DNA from: Planctomycetota bacterium | GTDB lineage: Bacteria > Planctomycetota > MHYJ01 > JACQXL01 | Length of the DNA: 19,829 nucleotides | Direction of reading: 5' to 3' | NCBI GenBank assembly: GCA_016208805.1 | Contig: JACQXL010000028.1 | Coordinates: 1 to 19,829, forward strand | Shown here: positions 5,662 through 12,749 of the stretch, one piece after another | How the letters are laid out: every line of letters starts with the position of its first letter | Numbering within the stretch: position 1 is the stretch's first letter | Position numbers and translations under genes: made by a program | The notes under the pieces: generated by a model | What the model was told of the DNA's origin: nothing | The model's input: only the letters and a program-made list of their open reading frames with translations | Databases searched by the model: none

Positions 5662-7131
5662 TTACCTATTCGGCAGACAGGTCAGTTCGGTCAGGCAGGG
5701 GCTGGGTAAAATCTTCTCCAGGCCGATAGCCCGCGACCCTTTAATCAAGACCGAGTCGCCGCTGACCAGCATTCTATCCAGATAATCCCTCACCGGAGTC
5801 ACGTCCTGGTAATACTTTATAATCGGCATTTTGTGCTTACAACATAAACCGGCTAATCCCTGCCTGCCGACCTGCCCGCCCAGACGGCCGTCGGGACGCA
5901 GGCGGGAGCCCCGGCGCAGGCAGGTTTGCACGGTCCAGTAAGTTTCTTTGCCCACGCCTATCAAACCGTCTATATGCGCCTTTATTATTTCATCGGCTAT
6001 TTGACGATGAAACCTCCGGGAATGCCTGCCTAATTCCCGCATTTCGCCGAAGACAAAGACTTTACGGCCTTTTGCGGTAAGTGCGGCGAAATCCCGTAGC
6101 GCCATTGTGACCGAGGCCGGATTGGCGTTATAGGCGTCGTTGATATAAGTGATGCCGTTAACGACGCATTTCTGCATCCGCATCTCGGGGAGACGGAAAC
6201 TGCCCAGTGCGGCGCAACTTTCCTTTATGCCGATGCCGAATGCCCTGGCGGCCGCAATGGCGGCCAGGGCGTTGTAAATATTATACGAACCGACCACATT
6301 CAGACGGCACCGGCAAATAGTTGAACCATTCTGCACCGTAAATATCGTTTCCGACGGCTTTATTGATATACCGGACACGCGGATATCGGCGCGTTTATAC
6401 ATTCCGAAGGTCACTATCCGGTACTTGCCTTTACTAATATACCTTTTAATTAAAGCGTTCCCGATATCATATATGGCCGCGCCGTTTGGCGTTAATGCGT
6501 CAAATAACGCTGATTTCTCTTGGGCCACGCCGGCTACGCTCTTAAGTCTCTCTAAATGGGTGGCCGAGACATTCGTAACCACCGCGATATCCGGTTTGAT
6601 AATATCGGCCAGATACGCTATCTCGCCGGGCTTATTGGTGCCGGCCTCTATCACCAGGCATTTGTGGCGCTGGTCGGCCGAGAAGATAGTCAACGGCACG
6701 CCGATGAAGTTATTGAAACTCTTGGGCGATTTGACGGTCTGATATTTTCGGAAAATGATATGGGCAATCATATCCTTGGTGGTCGTCTTGCCGTTGCTGC
6801 CGGTAACGGCAATCACCTTTGCCGAAAGTATATTCCGGTAATACCGGGCCAAATCGCCCAACGCCTTGAGGGTATCAGGCACCACAATGGCTGGCCTGCG
6901 GCATTTAACCGGGCGCGATACCAGCACGGCCCGGGCGCCTTTACGGATGGCCTCCGGAATAAAACGGTGACCATTAAAATTAGGGCCTTGCAATGCGACA
7001 AATAGTGAACCCGGCTTAAGCGTCCGGGTATCGGTGGAAATACCTTTGATAATAGCGTCAGCAACCCGATGTGGTCGGATAATTTTACCGTCTGTGGCGT
7101 TAATTATTTCCTGTAAACTTAAAGGGATCAT
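5662..7131 (-). CDS. murF: UDP-MurNAc-tripeptide:D-Ala-D-Ala ligase MurF
   Basis: MurF adds D-Ala-D-Ala to the UDP-MurNAc-tripeptide in the cytoplasm. The Mur-ligase ATP loop VTGSNGKTTT is at 109-118, IEAGTNKPGEI at 161-171 and the ligase motif NDAYNANP at 331-338. GDSVLIKGSRAIGLEKI (458-474) is the normal end of the C-terminal domain. At 489 residues the protein is longer than usual for two reasons. Residues about 403-427, rich in Arg and Gly, are encoded by a CCTGCCTGC/GCAGGCAGG repeat. The last 15 residues (LPSPCLTELTCLPNR) are encoded by a related repeat that supplies the stop region. The start overlaps the murE stop as ATGA, implying coupled translation. Confidence 0.95.
   Translation of the reverse strand: MIPLSLQEIINATDGKIIRPHRVADAIIKGISTDTRTLKPGSLFVALQGPNFNGHRFIPEAIRKGARAVLVSRPVKCRRPAIVVPDTLKALGDLARYYRNILSAKVIAVTGSNGKTTTKDMIAHIIFRKYQTVKSPKSFNNFIGVPLTIFSADQRHKCLVIEAGTNKPGEIAYLADIIKPDIAVVTNVSATHLERLKSVAGVAQEKSALFDALTPNGAAIYDIGNALIKRYISKGKYRIVTFGMYKRADIRVSGISIKPSETIFTVQNGSTICRCRLNVVGSYNIYNALAAIAAARAFGIGIKESCAALGSFRLPEMRMQKCVVNGITYINDAYNANPASVTMALRDFAALTAKGRKVFVFGEMRELGRHSRRFHRQIADEIIKAHIDGLIGVGKETYWTVQTCLRRGSRLRPDGRLGGQVGRQGLAGLCCKHKMPIIKYYQDVTPVRDYLDRMLVSGDSVLIKGSRAIGLEKILPSPCLTELTCLPNR
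5665..5699 (-). repeat. CCTGCCTG...CTGTCTGCCGAATAGG repeat at the murF end
   Basis: On the minus strand the element starts CCTGCCTGACCGAACTGACC and ends CTGTCTGCCGAATAGG. It encodes the C-terminal tail of MurF (CLTELTCLPNR), beyond the conserved GLEKI. Confidence 0.65.
5859..5924. repeat. 66-bp CCTGCCTGC inverted repeat inside murF
   Basis: The outer arms CCTGCCTGC (5859-5867) and GCAGGCAGG (5916-5924) are perfect inverted repeats; the interior contains CCTGCCCGCCC and GCAGGCGGG. Its length is 66 bases, or 22 codons. It encodes an Arg/Gly-rich insert in the C-terminal domain of MurF and is not expected in the family. Confidence 0.85.
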
Positions 7132-8591
7132 TTAATATGTTCCAATATCTCTATCGCTACCTGTTTGTCATCAAACGGCTTGACCACATCCTTGAAAATC
7201 TGGCCGGTCTCGTGGCCTTTGCCGGCAATCAGAACAAGGTCATTGGGTTTAGCCATCAGGATGGCCTTCTTGATTGCCTCATAACGGTCCGGTTCTACAT
7301 AACAAGAAGGCGATTTCTTCTTCCGCAGACCGGCTTTGATATCGTCAATAATACTGAGCGGGTCTTCGGTGCGCGGATTGTCGGAAGTAATAATAAAGAT
7401 GCTGGCCAACTTTTCCACGATTTTACCCATCAGCGGACGCTTGCCGCGGTCGCGGTCGCCGCCGCAACCGAATACAACTATCAGGCGGCCTTTGACGATA
7501 GGTTTAAGCGCGGCCATCACATTATGCAGGGCGTCATCCGTGTGGGCGTAATCTATGACCACAGAGAAATCGCGGCCTGTGGCAACCGTCTCCAGCCGGC
7601 CACGTACGCCTTTGACCGCTTCTATGCCGTGCTTGATTTCCTCCAGCGGAATTTCCAGCGAGATACCGGCGGCGGCCGCCGCCAGGATATTGTAAACATT
7701 ATGCCGACCGATAAGCGGTGTGTGAACAGGAATCGCTCCTGACGCCGACCTCAGGACCATATCAGAACCGTTTAGGGACATCCGGCTTATCACGGCCGAT
7801 ACGTCGGTGCCCGGCATAACCAAACCGTAACGGATGATTTTTGCCCGCGTATGACGCTCAAAATATCTGCTGGCGGAGTCGTCCGCATTAAGTATGGCAC
7901 AGGCATCCTCAGGTAAACGCCTGAATAGTATTGATTTGGCCTGGCGATAGCGGGCCATAGTTTTGTGGAAATCCAGATGGTCACGGGTCAGATTGGTAAA
8001 GACCGCCCTCCGGAACATAGTTCCATAGATGCGGTTCTGGACAAGCGAGTGGGACGATACTTCCATCACCGCATAATTCAGCCCCATCTGGCGCATTTCG
8101 TTGAAATAGCCCTGCAATTCGTATGATTCCGGAGTGGTTACCGGGGCCGGTATCTGGCGAGCGCCGATAACGTATTGAATCGTACCGAGCAACCCCACCT
8201 TTTCGCCGTTGGCTTCAAGGATGGATTTTATCAGATAGGTCACCGTTGATTTGCCGTTGGTGCCGGTAACGCCGATAACATTTATTTTAGATGACGGCTG
8301 ATTATAGAAATAACTGCTGAGCATTGCCAGCGCCTGCCGGGTATCGGATGTTACTATCTGGGGGATAAGCGGGAAGAGGTTAAGTTTATGCTGGGTAACC
8401 AAAGCCACGGCGCCGCGATGCAGTGCGTCAGCGATGTATTTATGGCCATCCGTCTTATTGCCGCTGATGGCGACAAAGATATCGTCCTTTTTCACCTGGC
8501 GCGAGTCATAACTGATGCCGCCGATGTCAATATTCTGGAAATCATAGAATCTCGCCCTGGGGAATACTTTCTTTAGTTCACTGAGTTCCAT
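7128..8591 (-). CDS. murE: UDP-MurNAc-L-Ala-D-Glu:meso-diaminopimelate ligase MurE
   Basis: MurE adds the third residue of the peptidoglycan stem peptide. The 487-residue protein has the ATP loop GVTGTNGKST (107-116), TTPE (152-155), MEVSSHSL (176-183), the lysine expected to be carbamylated in YRQAKS (K219) and the C-terminal specificity motif DNPR (404-407). In known MurE enzymes DNPR marks meso-diaminopimelate as substrate, so this organism should make DAP-type peptidoglycan. No repeat interrupts it. It follows ftsI after a 148-base hairpin-bearing spacer with no clear Shine-Dalgarno site, and its stop overlaps the murF start. Confidence 0.96.
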   Translation of the reverse strand: MELSELKKVFPRARFYDFQNIDIGGISYDSRQVKKDDIFVAISGNKTDGHKYIADALHRGAVALVTQHKLNLFPLIPQIVTSDTRQALAMLSSYFYNQPSSKINVIGVTGTNGKSTVTYLIKSILEANGEKVGLLGTIQYVIGARQIPAPVTTPESYELQGYFNEMRQMGLNYAVMEVSSHSLVQNRIYGTMFRRAVFTNLTRDHLDFHKTMARYRQAKSILFRRLPEDACAILNADDSASRYFERHTRAKIIRYGLVMPGTDVSAVISRMSLNGSDMVLRSASGAIPVHTPLIGRHNVYNILAAAAAGISLEIPLEEIKHGIEAVKGVRGRLETVATGRDFSVVIDYAHTDDALHNVMAALKPIVKGRLIVVFGCGGDRDRGKRPLMGKIVEKLASIFIITSDNPRTEDPLSIIDDIKAGLRKKKSPSCYVEPDRYEAIKKAILMAKPNDLVLIAGKGHETGQIFKDVVKPFDDKQVAIEILEHIK

Positions 8592-8610
8592 AAAACTGTT
8601 GGCGTATAAG

Positions 8611-8731
8611 CCCCGTTAGAGATAGGTCGCCAGAGGCGACCGTGCTATTCTTTAAACACACGATAGAGATATTTTATAGTCCTTATATCAGTTGTTATCT
8701 CTTACCATAACATCAAACATCTCTAACGGGG
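8611..8731. repeat. Hairpin-bearing spacer between ftsI and murE
   Basis: CCCCGTTAGAGAT (8611-8623) and ATCTCTAACGGGG (8719-8731) are perfect 13-bp inverted repeats about 95 bases apart. Inside, GGTCGCC-AGA-GGCGACC (8625-8641) is a perfect 7-bp stem. Related modules (GATAAGGTCGCC and CCTAACGGGAT) reappear in coding sequence near 15476-15502. It is the longest gap in an otherwise tight part of the cluster and could fold in the transcript. Confidence 0.75.
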
Positions 8732-8739
8732 TGAACAAG

Positions 8740-10467
8740 TCAATGTCCTATCCCGCTAATGCGGGACAGGTTTTCACGCGGTGCTACCCTGAAATACTTG
8801 AGTGTTTTTCCTATTATCTTGGCCACATACGGTGCGGCCACCTCACTGCCATAATACCCGCCCTTGGGTTCATCCACCACCACCAGAACCAATATTTCCG
8901 GATTATCTACCGGCGCAAATGCGATAAAACTGCTCAGATACTTATCGTGCGAATAGGTACCGTCCGGATTCACCTTCTGGGCCGTGCCGGTCTTGCCGGC
9001 CATAGCATAAGATTTAAGATTGGCGCTGGCCGCAGTGCCGCTCAGGACAACCTCTCGTAACATCAGGCGAATCTGGTATTCAATATCAGATGATAAAATA
9101 TGCGCGGTGTTTTCCGTCCGGAAATATTTAATCCCGGATTCATCAGCCGGCTTCTCTGCTGACGGCCGCTCGGCGATTTTCATAATGACCTGCGGTTTGA
9201 CCAGATTGCCGCCGTTGGCAAACGATGCATACGCCCGGGTTAACTGGACGCTGTTGACGCTGATTTCGTGTCCCATAGAAACCGAGGCCACTGTGTAATC
9301 GTTCCAGCGGCTGCGCGGCGTTATCAGGCCGCGATGTTCGCCGCTTAGCCCGATTCCGCTGTATTCGCCGAAGCCGAACTTTTTAACGCAGTCATATATG
9401 TTTTCTTTACCCAGCGATAACCCGACTTTGGACATCCCGATGTTGCTTGACTTAGAAAGCACCTCGCTAAGCGTCAGCCAACCCAACGGCTTGTGGTCGC
9501 GGATGGTCCGCCGGCCAACCTTGAAACTCCCATTCTCACAGAAAAACCTGTCATCCGGTCTGAAGAGATGTTGTTCCAACACCGCGCTCATAACGAACGG
9601 CTTGAAGACCGAGCCGGGTTCATAACTATCGGTCACCAACCGATTGCGCTTAACCTCATCCGAATACTGCTGATACTGGTTGGGGTCAAACCTGGGTACA
9701 TTGGCCATGGCCAGTATTTCGCCGGTCTTCGGCGCCAGCACCATTCCGCCGGCCCACCTGGGCTTATACTTTTTCGCCACCTCTTCCAGAGCATTCTCTA
9801 CGGTATACTGAACCACGACATCTATGGTAAGGTAAACATTCTTGCCCGGTTTGGACGGCTGGCCGACCGCCTCGGGCGGCGTGAAATGTTTCTGGCGGGC
9901 GTCGCGCTGGAGATATTGATAACCCGGCTCGCCCTTAAGGGAATCCTCGCAAAGCAGTTCAACCCCGCCCAGGGGCTGTTCATCCACGCCGCGGAAACCG
10001 ATAAGTTGGCCGGCTAAACCGCCATTAGGATAAAATCGCTTGTATTCTTTCTTGAAACCAACGCCGCTTATCTTCATTTCCTTTACCTTGCGAGCGGTAT
10101 CGTCATCAACCCGCCTTTTGACCCACAAGAATTGCCGGTTATTTTCTGCAGACTCCTTTATCCGTTTGGCGGTATCATTGGCGTCAATGCCTAAAACTCG
10201 GCATAATCTTTTAATGTCGTCGGTTCTGTCTTTAAGTTTATCCGGGGATACATAAACCGACTCAACTAACTTAGAAAGCGCCAGAACCTCGCCGTTGCGG
10301 TCAAAGACCATCCCCTTTTCCGGCGGAATCTCCACCTTAAGATAGGCCTGTGAAAACCGGATGGCTTCGTATTCGGAATGCCTTGAAATCTGGATATTAA
10401 AAAGCCGATAAATAAGAACCAGGAAAGCCAGAATGACAACCCCGATGTATCTGTTTGGACTGCGCAT
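8740..10467 (-). CDS. ftsI: Septal peptidoglycan transpeptidase FtsI (class B PBP)
   Basis: This class B penicillin-binding protein cross-links septal peptidoglycan in complex with FtsW. It has an N-terminal membrane anchor (about 7-24), a dimerisation/pedestal domain (about 45-200) and a transpeptidase domain. The catalytic motifs are SVFK (Ser286, Lys289), SSN (340-342) and KTG (492-494). There is no PASTA domain. The 575-residue length is normal. The start overlaps the ftsL end by 71 bases, consistent with coupling. After LKYFRVAPRE (about 565) the last ten residues, NLSRISGIGH, are encoded by a palindromic repeat (8747-8770), so the original C-terminus has probably been replaced. Confidence 0.96.
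   Translation of the reverse strand: MRSPNRYIGVVILAFLVLIYRLFNIQISRHSEYEAIRFSQAYLKVEIPPEKGMVFDRNGEVLALSKLVESVYVSPDKLKDRTDDIKRLCRVLGIDANDTAKRIKESAENNRQFLWVKRRVDDDTARKVKEMKISGVGFKKEYKRFYPNGGLAGQLIGFRGVDEQPLGGVELLCEDSLKGEPGYQYLQRDARQKHFTPPEAVGQPSKPGKNVYLTIDVVVQYTVENALEEVAKKYKPRWAGGMVLAPKTGEILAMANVPRFDPNQYQQYSDEVKRNRLVTDSYEPGSVFKPFVMSAVLEQHLFRPDDRFFCENGSFKVGRRTIRDHKPLGWLTLSEVLSKSSNIGMSKVGLSLGKENIYDCVKKFGFGEYSGIGLSGEHRGLITPRSRWNDYTVASVSMGHEISVNSVQLTRAYASFANGGNLVKPQVIMKIAERPSAEKPADESGIKYFRTENTAHILSSDIEYQIRLMLREVVLSGTAASANLKSYAMAGKTGTAQKVNPDGTYSHDKYLSSFIAFAPVDNPEILVLVVVDEPKGGYYGSEVAAPYVAKIIGKTLKYFRVAPRENLSRISGIGH
8747..8770. repeat. TCCCGC-TAAT-GCGGGA palindrome in the ftsI 3' end
   Basis: A 6-bp perfect stem with a TAAT loop is flanked by CCTA and CAGG. 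It encodes the last residues of FtsI. Similar AATCCCGCT(G/T)ATAG modules occur at 15464 and 15518 in the beta-propeller gene. Confidence 0.7.
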
Positions 10468-10666
10468 ATATCATCAGGTTCTGGGGTGATTTAAGGTTAG
10501 CCAGTTTAATCTTAATGGATTGTTCGCCGGTAAATAATTTGTCCCGGAGTGTCGCAAGTTCTGAAATCTGGTATCCCCACCTGATGGTCTGGACCTGCTG
10601 CCAGGCCGTAATCAAACCGAGGAAGGTAATAAGGCCGATGATGATGACCAATCTTTTCGTATGCAT
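10397..10666 (-). CDS. ftsL: FtsL-like divisome protein
   Basis: This is an 89-residue bitopic protein with a short cytoplasmic end, one membrane helix (about 7-24, LVIIIGLITFLGLITAW) and a periplasmic coiled-coil-like region (about 25-65). Size, topology and position between rsmH and ftsI are those of FtsL, which scaffolds FtsI/FtsW with FtsB. FtsL sequence is poorly conserved, so context carries much of the call. A clear ribosome site AAGGAG lies 7 bases before the ATG. The tail after about residue 70 overlaps ftsI in another frame. Confidence 0.8.
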   Translation of the reverse strand: MHTKRLVIIIGLITFLGLITAWQQVQTIRWGYQISELATLRDKLFTGEQSIKIKLANLKSPQNLMIYAQSKQIHRGCHSGFPGSYLSAF

Positions 10667-10677
10667 TTACCAACTCC

Positions 10678-11568
10678 TTATCCCCTCTCTACTACTCTCA
10701 GCCGCGCGCTGCGCGAACGGCGGTTACTTGACTTTTCTGCCGCACCGGCCTGAACCGGCTTCTTGGTCAGAATCCGGAAAACACCCTCCCGGGCGCCATT
10801 CCTGAAAGACTCTTTAACCAGCCGGTCTTCCAGCGAATGGAAACTGATAATCCCTAATCGGCCGCCGGGCTTGAGATAATTAGCGGCCTCCGCTAAAAAC
10901 ATCCCCAGGTTATCCAGTTCTTTATTCACCTCTATCCGCAAGGCCTGAAATGCTCGCGTGGCCGGATGAATCTTGCCGCGGCCGGGAACGGATTCTTCAA
11001 TAATCTGAGCCAGTTGCTGGGTTTCGGTAAACTTCTGCTTCACTCTGGCCCGGGCGATATTGCGGGCAATGCGTCTCGCCCATCGTTCCTGGCCGTAATC
11101 CCTGAATATCCTTTCCAGCCGCTCGGCCGGATACTTATTCACCACATCTGCCGCAGTTAAAGCCATATCGGAGTTCATCCGCATATCCAGCGGCCCGTTG
11201 AAATGGAAACTGAACCCGCGTAAAGGCGTATCTAACTGATACGAAGAAACTCCTAAATCCAAAAGGATAATATCCACGGACCGGATATTCAGTCTTTTTA
11301 GAATCAGGCCCAGGTTGACGAAATTGTCACAGAACAGGTCCACGGCCTGGATTTCCTTCCCGTCAGCCAGATAAGACTTCAGCCATTCCTGCGTGTGGGA
11401 AATTGCCTCACGGTCAAGGTCAATGCCGATTAGTCTGCCGCCGGGCTGAATCTGCGTCATCAATTCCCGGCTGTGGCCACCAAAACCGATGGTGGCGTCA
11501 ACGACAATATCTCCTTTCTGAGGTCGCAGGTATCTGACAACCTCATTCAGTAAAACAGGTTGATGCAT
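10678..11568 (-). CDS. rsmH: 16S rRNA (cytosine-1402 N4)-methyltransferase RsmH
   Basis: RsmH (MraW) methylates C1402 of 16S rRNA with S-adenosylmethionine. The 296-residue protein is complete. It has the SAM loop DATIGFGGHS (24-33), GIDLD (48-52), LLDLGVSSYQLD, GPLDMRM, YGQERWARRIAR, HPATRAFQALRIEVN, ISFHSLEDRLVK and the basic end NRRSRSARLRV. Its place near the start of the dcw cluster is the common one. The start lies 6 bases after the preceding small gene and without a clear ribosome site, suggesting coupling. No repeat interrupts it. Confidence 0.97.
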   Translation of the reverse strand: MHQPVLLNEVVRYLRPQKGDIVVDATIGFGGHSRELMTQIQPGGRLIGIDLDREAISHTQEWLKSYLADGKEIQAVDLFCDNFVNLGLILKRLNIRSVDIILLDLGVSSYQLDTPLRGFSFHFNGPLDMRMNSDMALTAADVVNKYPAERLERIFRDYGQERWARRIARNIARARVKQKFTETQQLAQIIEESVPGRGKIHPATRAFQALRIEVNKELDNLGMFLAEAANYLKPGGRLGIISFHSLEDRLVKESFRNGAREGVFRILTKKPVQAGAAEKSSNRRSRSARLRVVERG

Positions 11569-11574
11569 CAGTTG

Positions 11575-11844
11575 TTAGAGCGCGCCAGCCGCCCGGAACA
11601 GCAGCGGGAAACGACGGACTGTTTCCTTCTTCCGCGTCATCAGCCGCACCAGGGCGTAAATGTTCTCGCTTAAATCCACGCTTTCATATTTGGACGAAAG
11701 CGAATGGATTTTTTCCAGTCTCTTGAATAACTCTTTCAAATCACCTTCTATATCTTCCAGTCTGGCGTGAAACGACTCTAAAGGCAAATCCTTTAGTTCC
11801 TCCAGTAATTTATTTACCCTGTCAAATGCGTCCTTGTCGTTCAT
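11575..11844 (-). CDS. Small coiled-coil protein of unknown function in the dcw cluster
   Basis: This is an 89-residue protein I do not recognise. Residues about 5-50 form a charged, leucine-spaced amphipathic region (LLEELKDLPLE, LEDIEGDLKELFKRLEKIH), likely a coiled coil. Residues about 57-89 are a basic and then hydrophobic tail (YALVRLMTRKKETVRRFPLLFRAAGAL). It has no signal peptide and no clear membrane helix. An excellent ribosome site AAGGAGG stands 4 bases before the ATG, so it is probably translated. It sits between the broken mraZ and rsmH, 6 bases from rsmH, so a role tied to division or simple co-expression is possible. No function is assigned. Confidence 0.75.
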   Translation of the reverse strand: MNDKDAFDRVNKLLEELKDLPLESFHARLEDIEGDLKELFKRLEKIHSLSSKYESVDLSENIYALVRLMTRKKETVRRFPLLFRAAGAL

Positions 11845-11873
11845 ACTACCTCCTTTTCTTACCCAGTGGGTTA

Positions 11874-11895
11874 TACCACGCCGAATGGCGTGGTA
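11874..11895. repeat. TACCACGCC-GAAT-GGCGTGGTA palindrome
   Basis: A perfect 9-bp stem with a GAAT loop lies between mraZ and the small gene. The loop and layout match the CCCGCC-GAAT-GGCGGG palindrome at 19491-19506, suggesting one family whose stem has co-varied. Confidence 0.65.
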
Positions 11896-11910
11896 TTCTA
11901 CATTATTATA

Positions 11911-12369
11911 CTACGGTTTATATACGCCTTTCTCCATATTAACTGACTGGGTTTCCAGCCATTTATAGACCTTGCCCCAGTTTTCCGAGTCCCAGACCTC
12001 TATCCGGTTACCCACCCCGACAATGATAATATCGCGTTTCAGGTCGGCGGACCTTATCAGCCGGAACGGTATCAGCAGTCGCCACTGGATGTCTATCTTG
12101 CAGAATTCAGTATCCGAAGAAACCTTACGCAGATACCAGTCGGCTTCTATGCTTTTTAATGAATTGGCGCTCAGCCATTCCAGATGTTTCTCCCATTCGC
12201 CCTGCGAATATAATACCAGAAAGTTTATCTTGTCGTTAAGACACTCTTTGGTCTGGAGATTGACAAAAATGCCCTCCTCGGCATTTCTCTTTTTGCGGAG
12301 CCGCAGCGCAGTCCCGACCTTAGCGTCGGGGCTGACTTGAGTCCCCTCTCAAATTCCCCACGATGGCAC
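11911..12369 (-). pseudogene. mraZ: MraZ, frame-disrupted by a dispersed repeat
   Basis: The 3' two thirds (about 12280 down to the TAG at 11911) translate without a break to an MraZ C-terminal half. It contains EWEKHLEWL, the second AbrB-like box DIQWRLLIP and DIIIVGVGNRIEVWDSENW. The 5' part is broken. A GTG at 12367-12369 with AAGGGG six bases upstream gives MPSWGI and then a stop. Removing one G from the GGGG run (12356-12359) gives MPSWEFERGLK, matching the M-F-x-G-x-(Y/F)-E-H-x-L-D start of MraZ in spacing. The segment that should encode the first D-x-K-G-R-x-x-I-P box is instead the 37-bp repeat at 12295-12331, and the frame changes again across it. MraZ normally represses the dcw operon. 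This copy is probably inactive unless the breaks are assembly errors. Confidence 0.7.
12295..12331 (+). repeat. 37-bp GC-rich element, copy in mraZ
   Basis: It starts GCGGAGCCGCAGCGCAGTCC and ends TAGCGTCGGGG. It differs from the deacetylase copy (18676-18712) at only four positions, and it lies in the opposite orientation relative to its host gene. Confidence 0.85.
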
Positions 12370-12400
12370 TATATTCCCCTTCGTGGGATTACGTGCCACT
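12357..12400 (-). promoter_or_regulatory. Possible MraZ operator region
   Basis: Just downstream of the predicted dcw promoter lie GTGGCACG, CCCACGA and TCGTGGGG, the last two forming a 7-bp inverted repeat (12357-12363/12381-12387). MraZ is known to bind repeated (G)TGGG motifs near its own promoter. The motifs here are partly inverted and not regularly spaced, so this is a weak suggestion. Confidence 0.3.
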
Positions 12401-12425
12401 CTACTCCTTATTATCGTCCTGTCAA
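12398..12425 (-). promoter_or_regulatory. Predicted promoter of the dcw cluster
   Basis: On the minus strand a perfect TTGACA (12420-12425) is followed after 16 bases by TAGAGT (12398-12403), four of six matches to TATAAT. It lies about 30 bases before the mraZ GTG and its ribosome site. Position and the perfect -35 make it the best promoter in the window. Confidence 0.55.
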
Positions 12426-12713
12426 GATTTTTACTTAAATTTATGCAAATATTCTTTGCCGCCCCCGCCCCGCCGGGCCAGCCCATATAATACATCATAT
12501 GGTATTTACCTGACGATTTAATCAACATATTGTGCTTTTTGGGCACGCTGAATTGTCGGCTTAATAAAGTTTCATATTTTTATGTTATTTTTTACTGGAG
12601 CATTTTATCCCCCACCGTTTCACACACTGGGAAATCCTTCCACCTGCCCTTTCCACCGGCTTGATATGCCAAATCATCGTCCGGCTGATACCCGCAACAG
12701 CAGAATAAAAATA

Positions 12714-12741
12714 TTGCAATCTGACAGATTTATGTTAAACT
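12714..12741 (+). promoter_or_regulatory. Possible promoter for the VWA gene
   Basis: TTGCAA (12714-12719) and TAAACT (12736-12741) are spaced by 16 bases. The start codon lies only 8 bases beyond, and no ribosome site is visible, so a very short leader would be implied. Confidence 0.3.
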
Positions 12742-12749
12742 AATGCTCA

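Larger units (their letters stand above)
12370..12749. other. Divergent intergenic region
   Basis: These 380 bases separate the minus-strand dcw cluster from the + strand gene group. They hold a candidate promoter for each direction. An open frame on the minus strand at 12349-12546 crosses the dcw promoter and has no protein-like pattern; I do not regard it as a gene. The middle (about 12430-12710) shows no recognised element. Confidence 0.6.

Noticed and set aside
11972..12340. Plus-strand open frame opposite mraZ
   Set aside because: The opposite strand encodes a clear MraZ C-terminal half; the plus-strand translation has no family features.
12349..12546. Minus-strand open frame of 65 codons upstream of mraZ
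   Set aside because: It crosses the predicted dcw promoter, has no family pattern or ribosome site, and ends in the disrupted mraZ start region.
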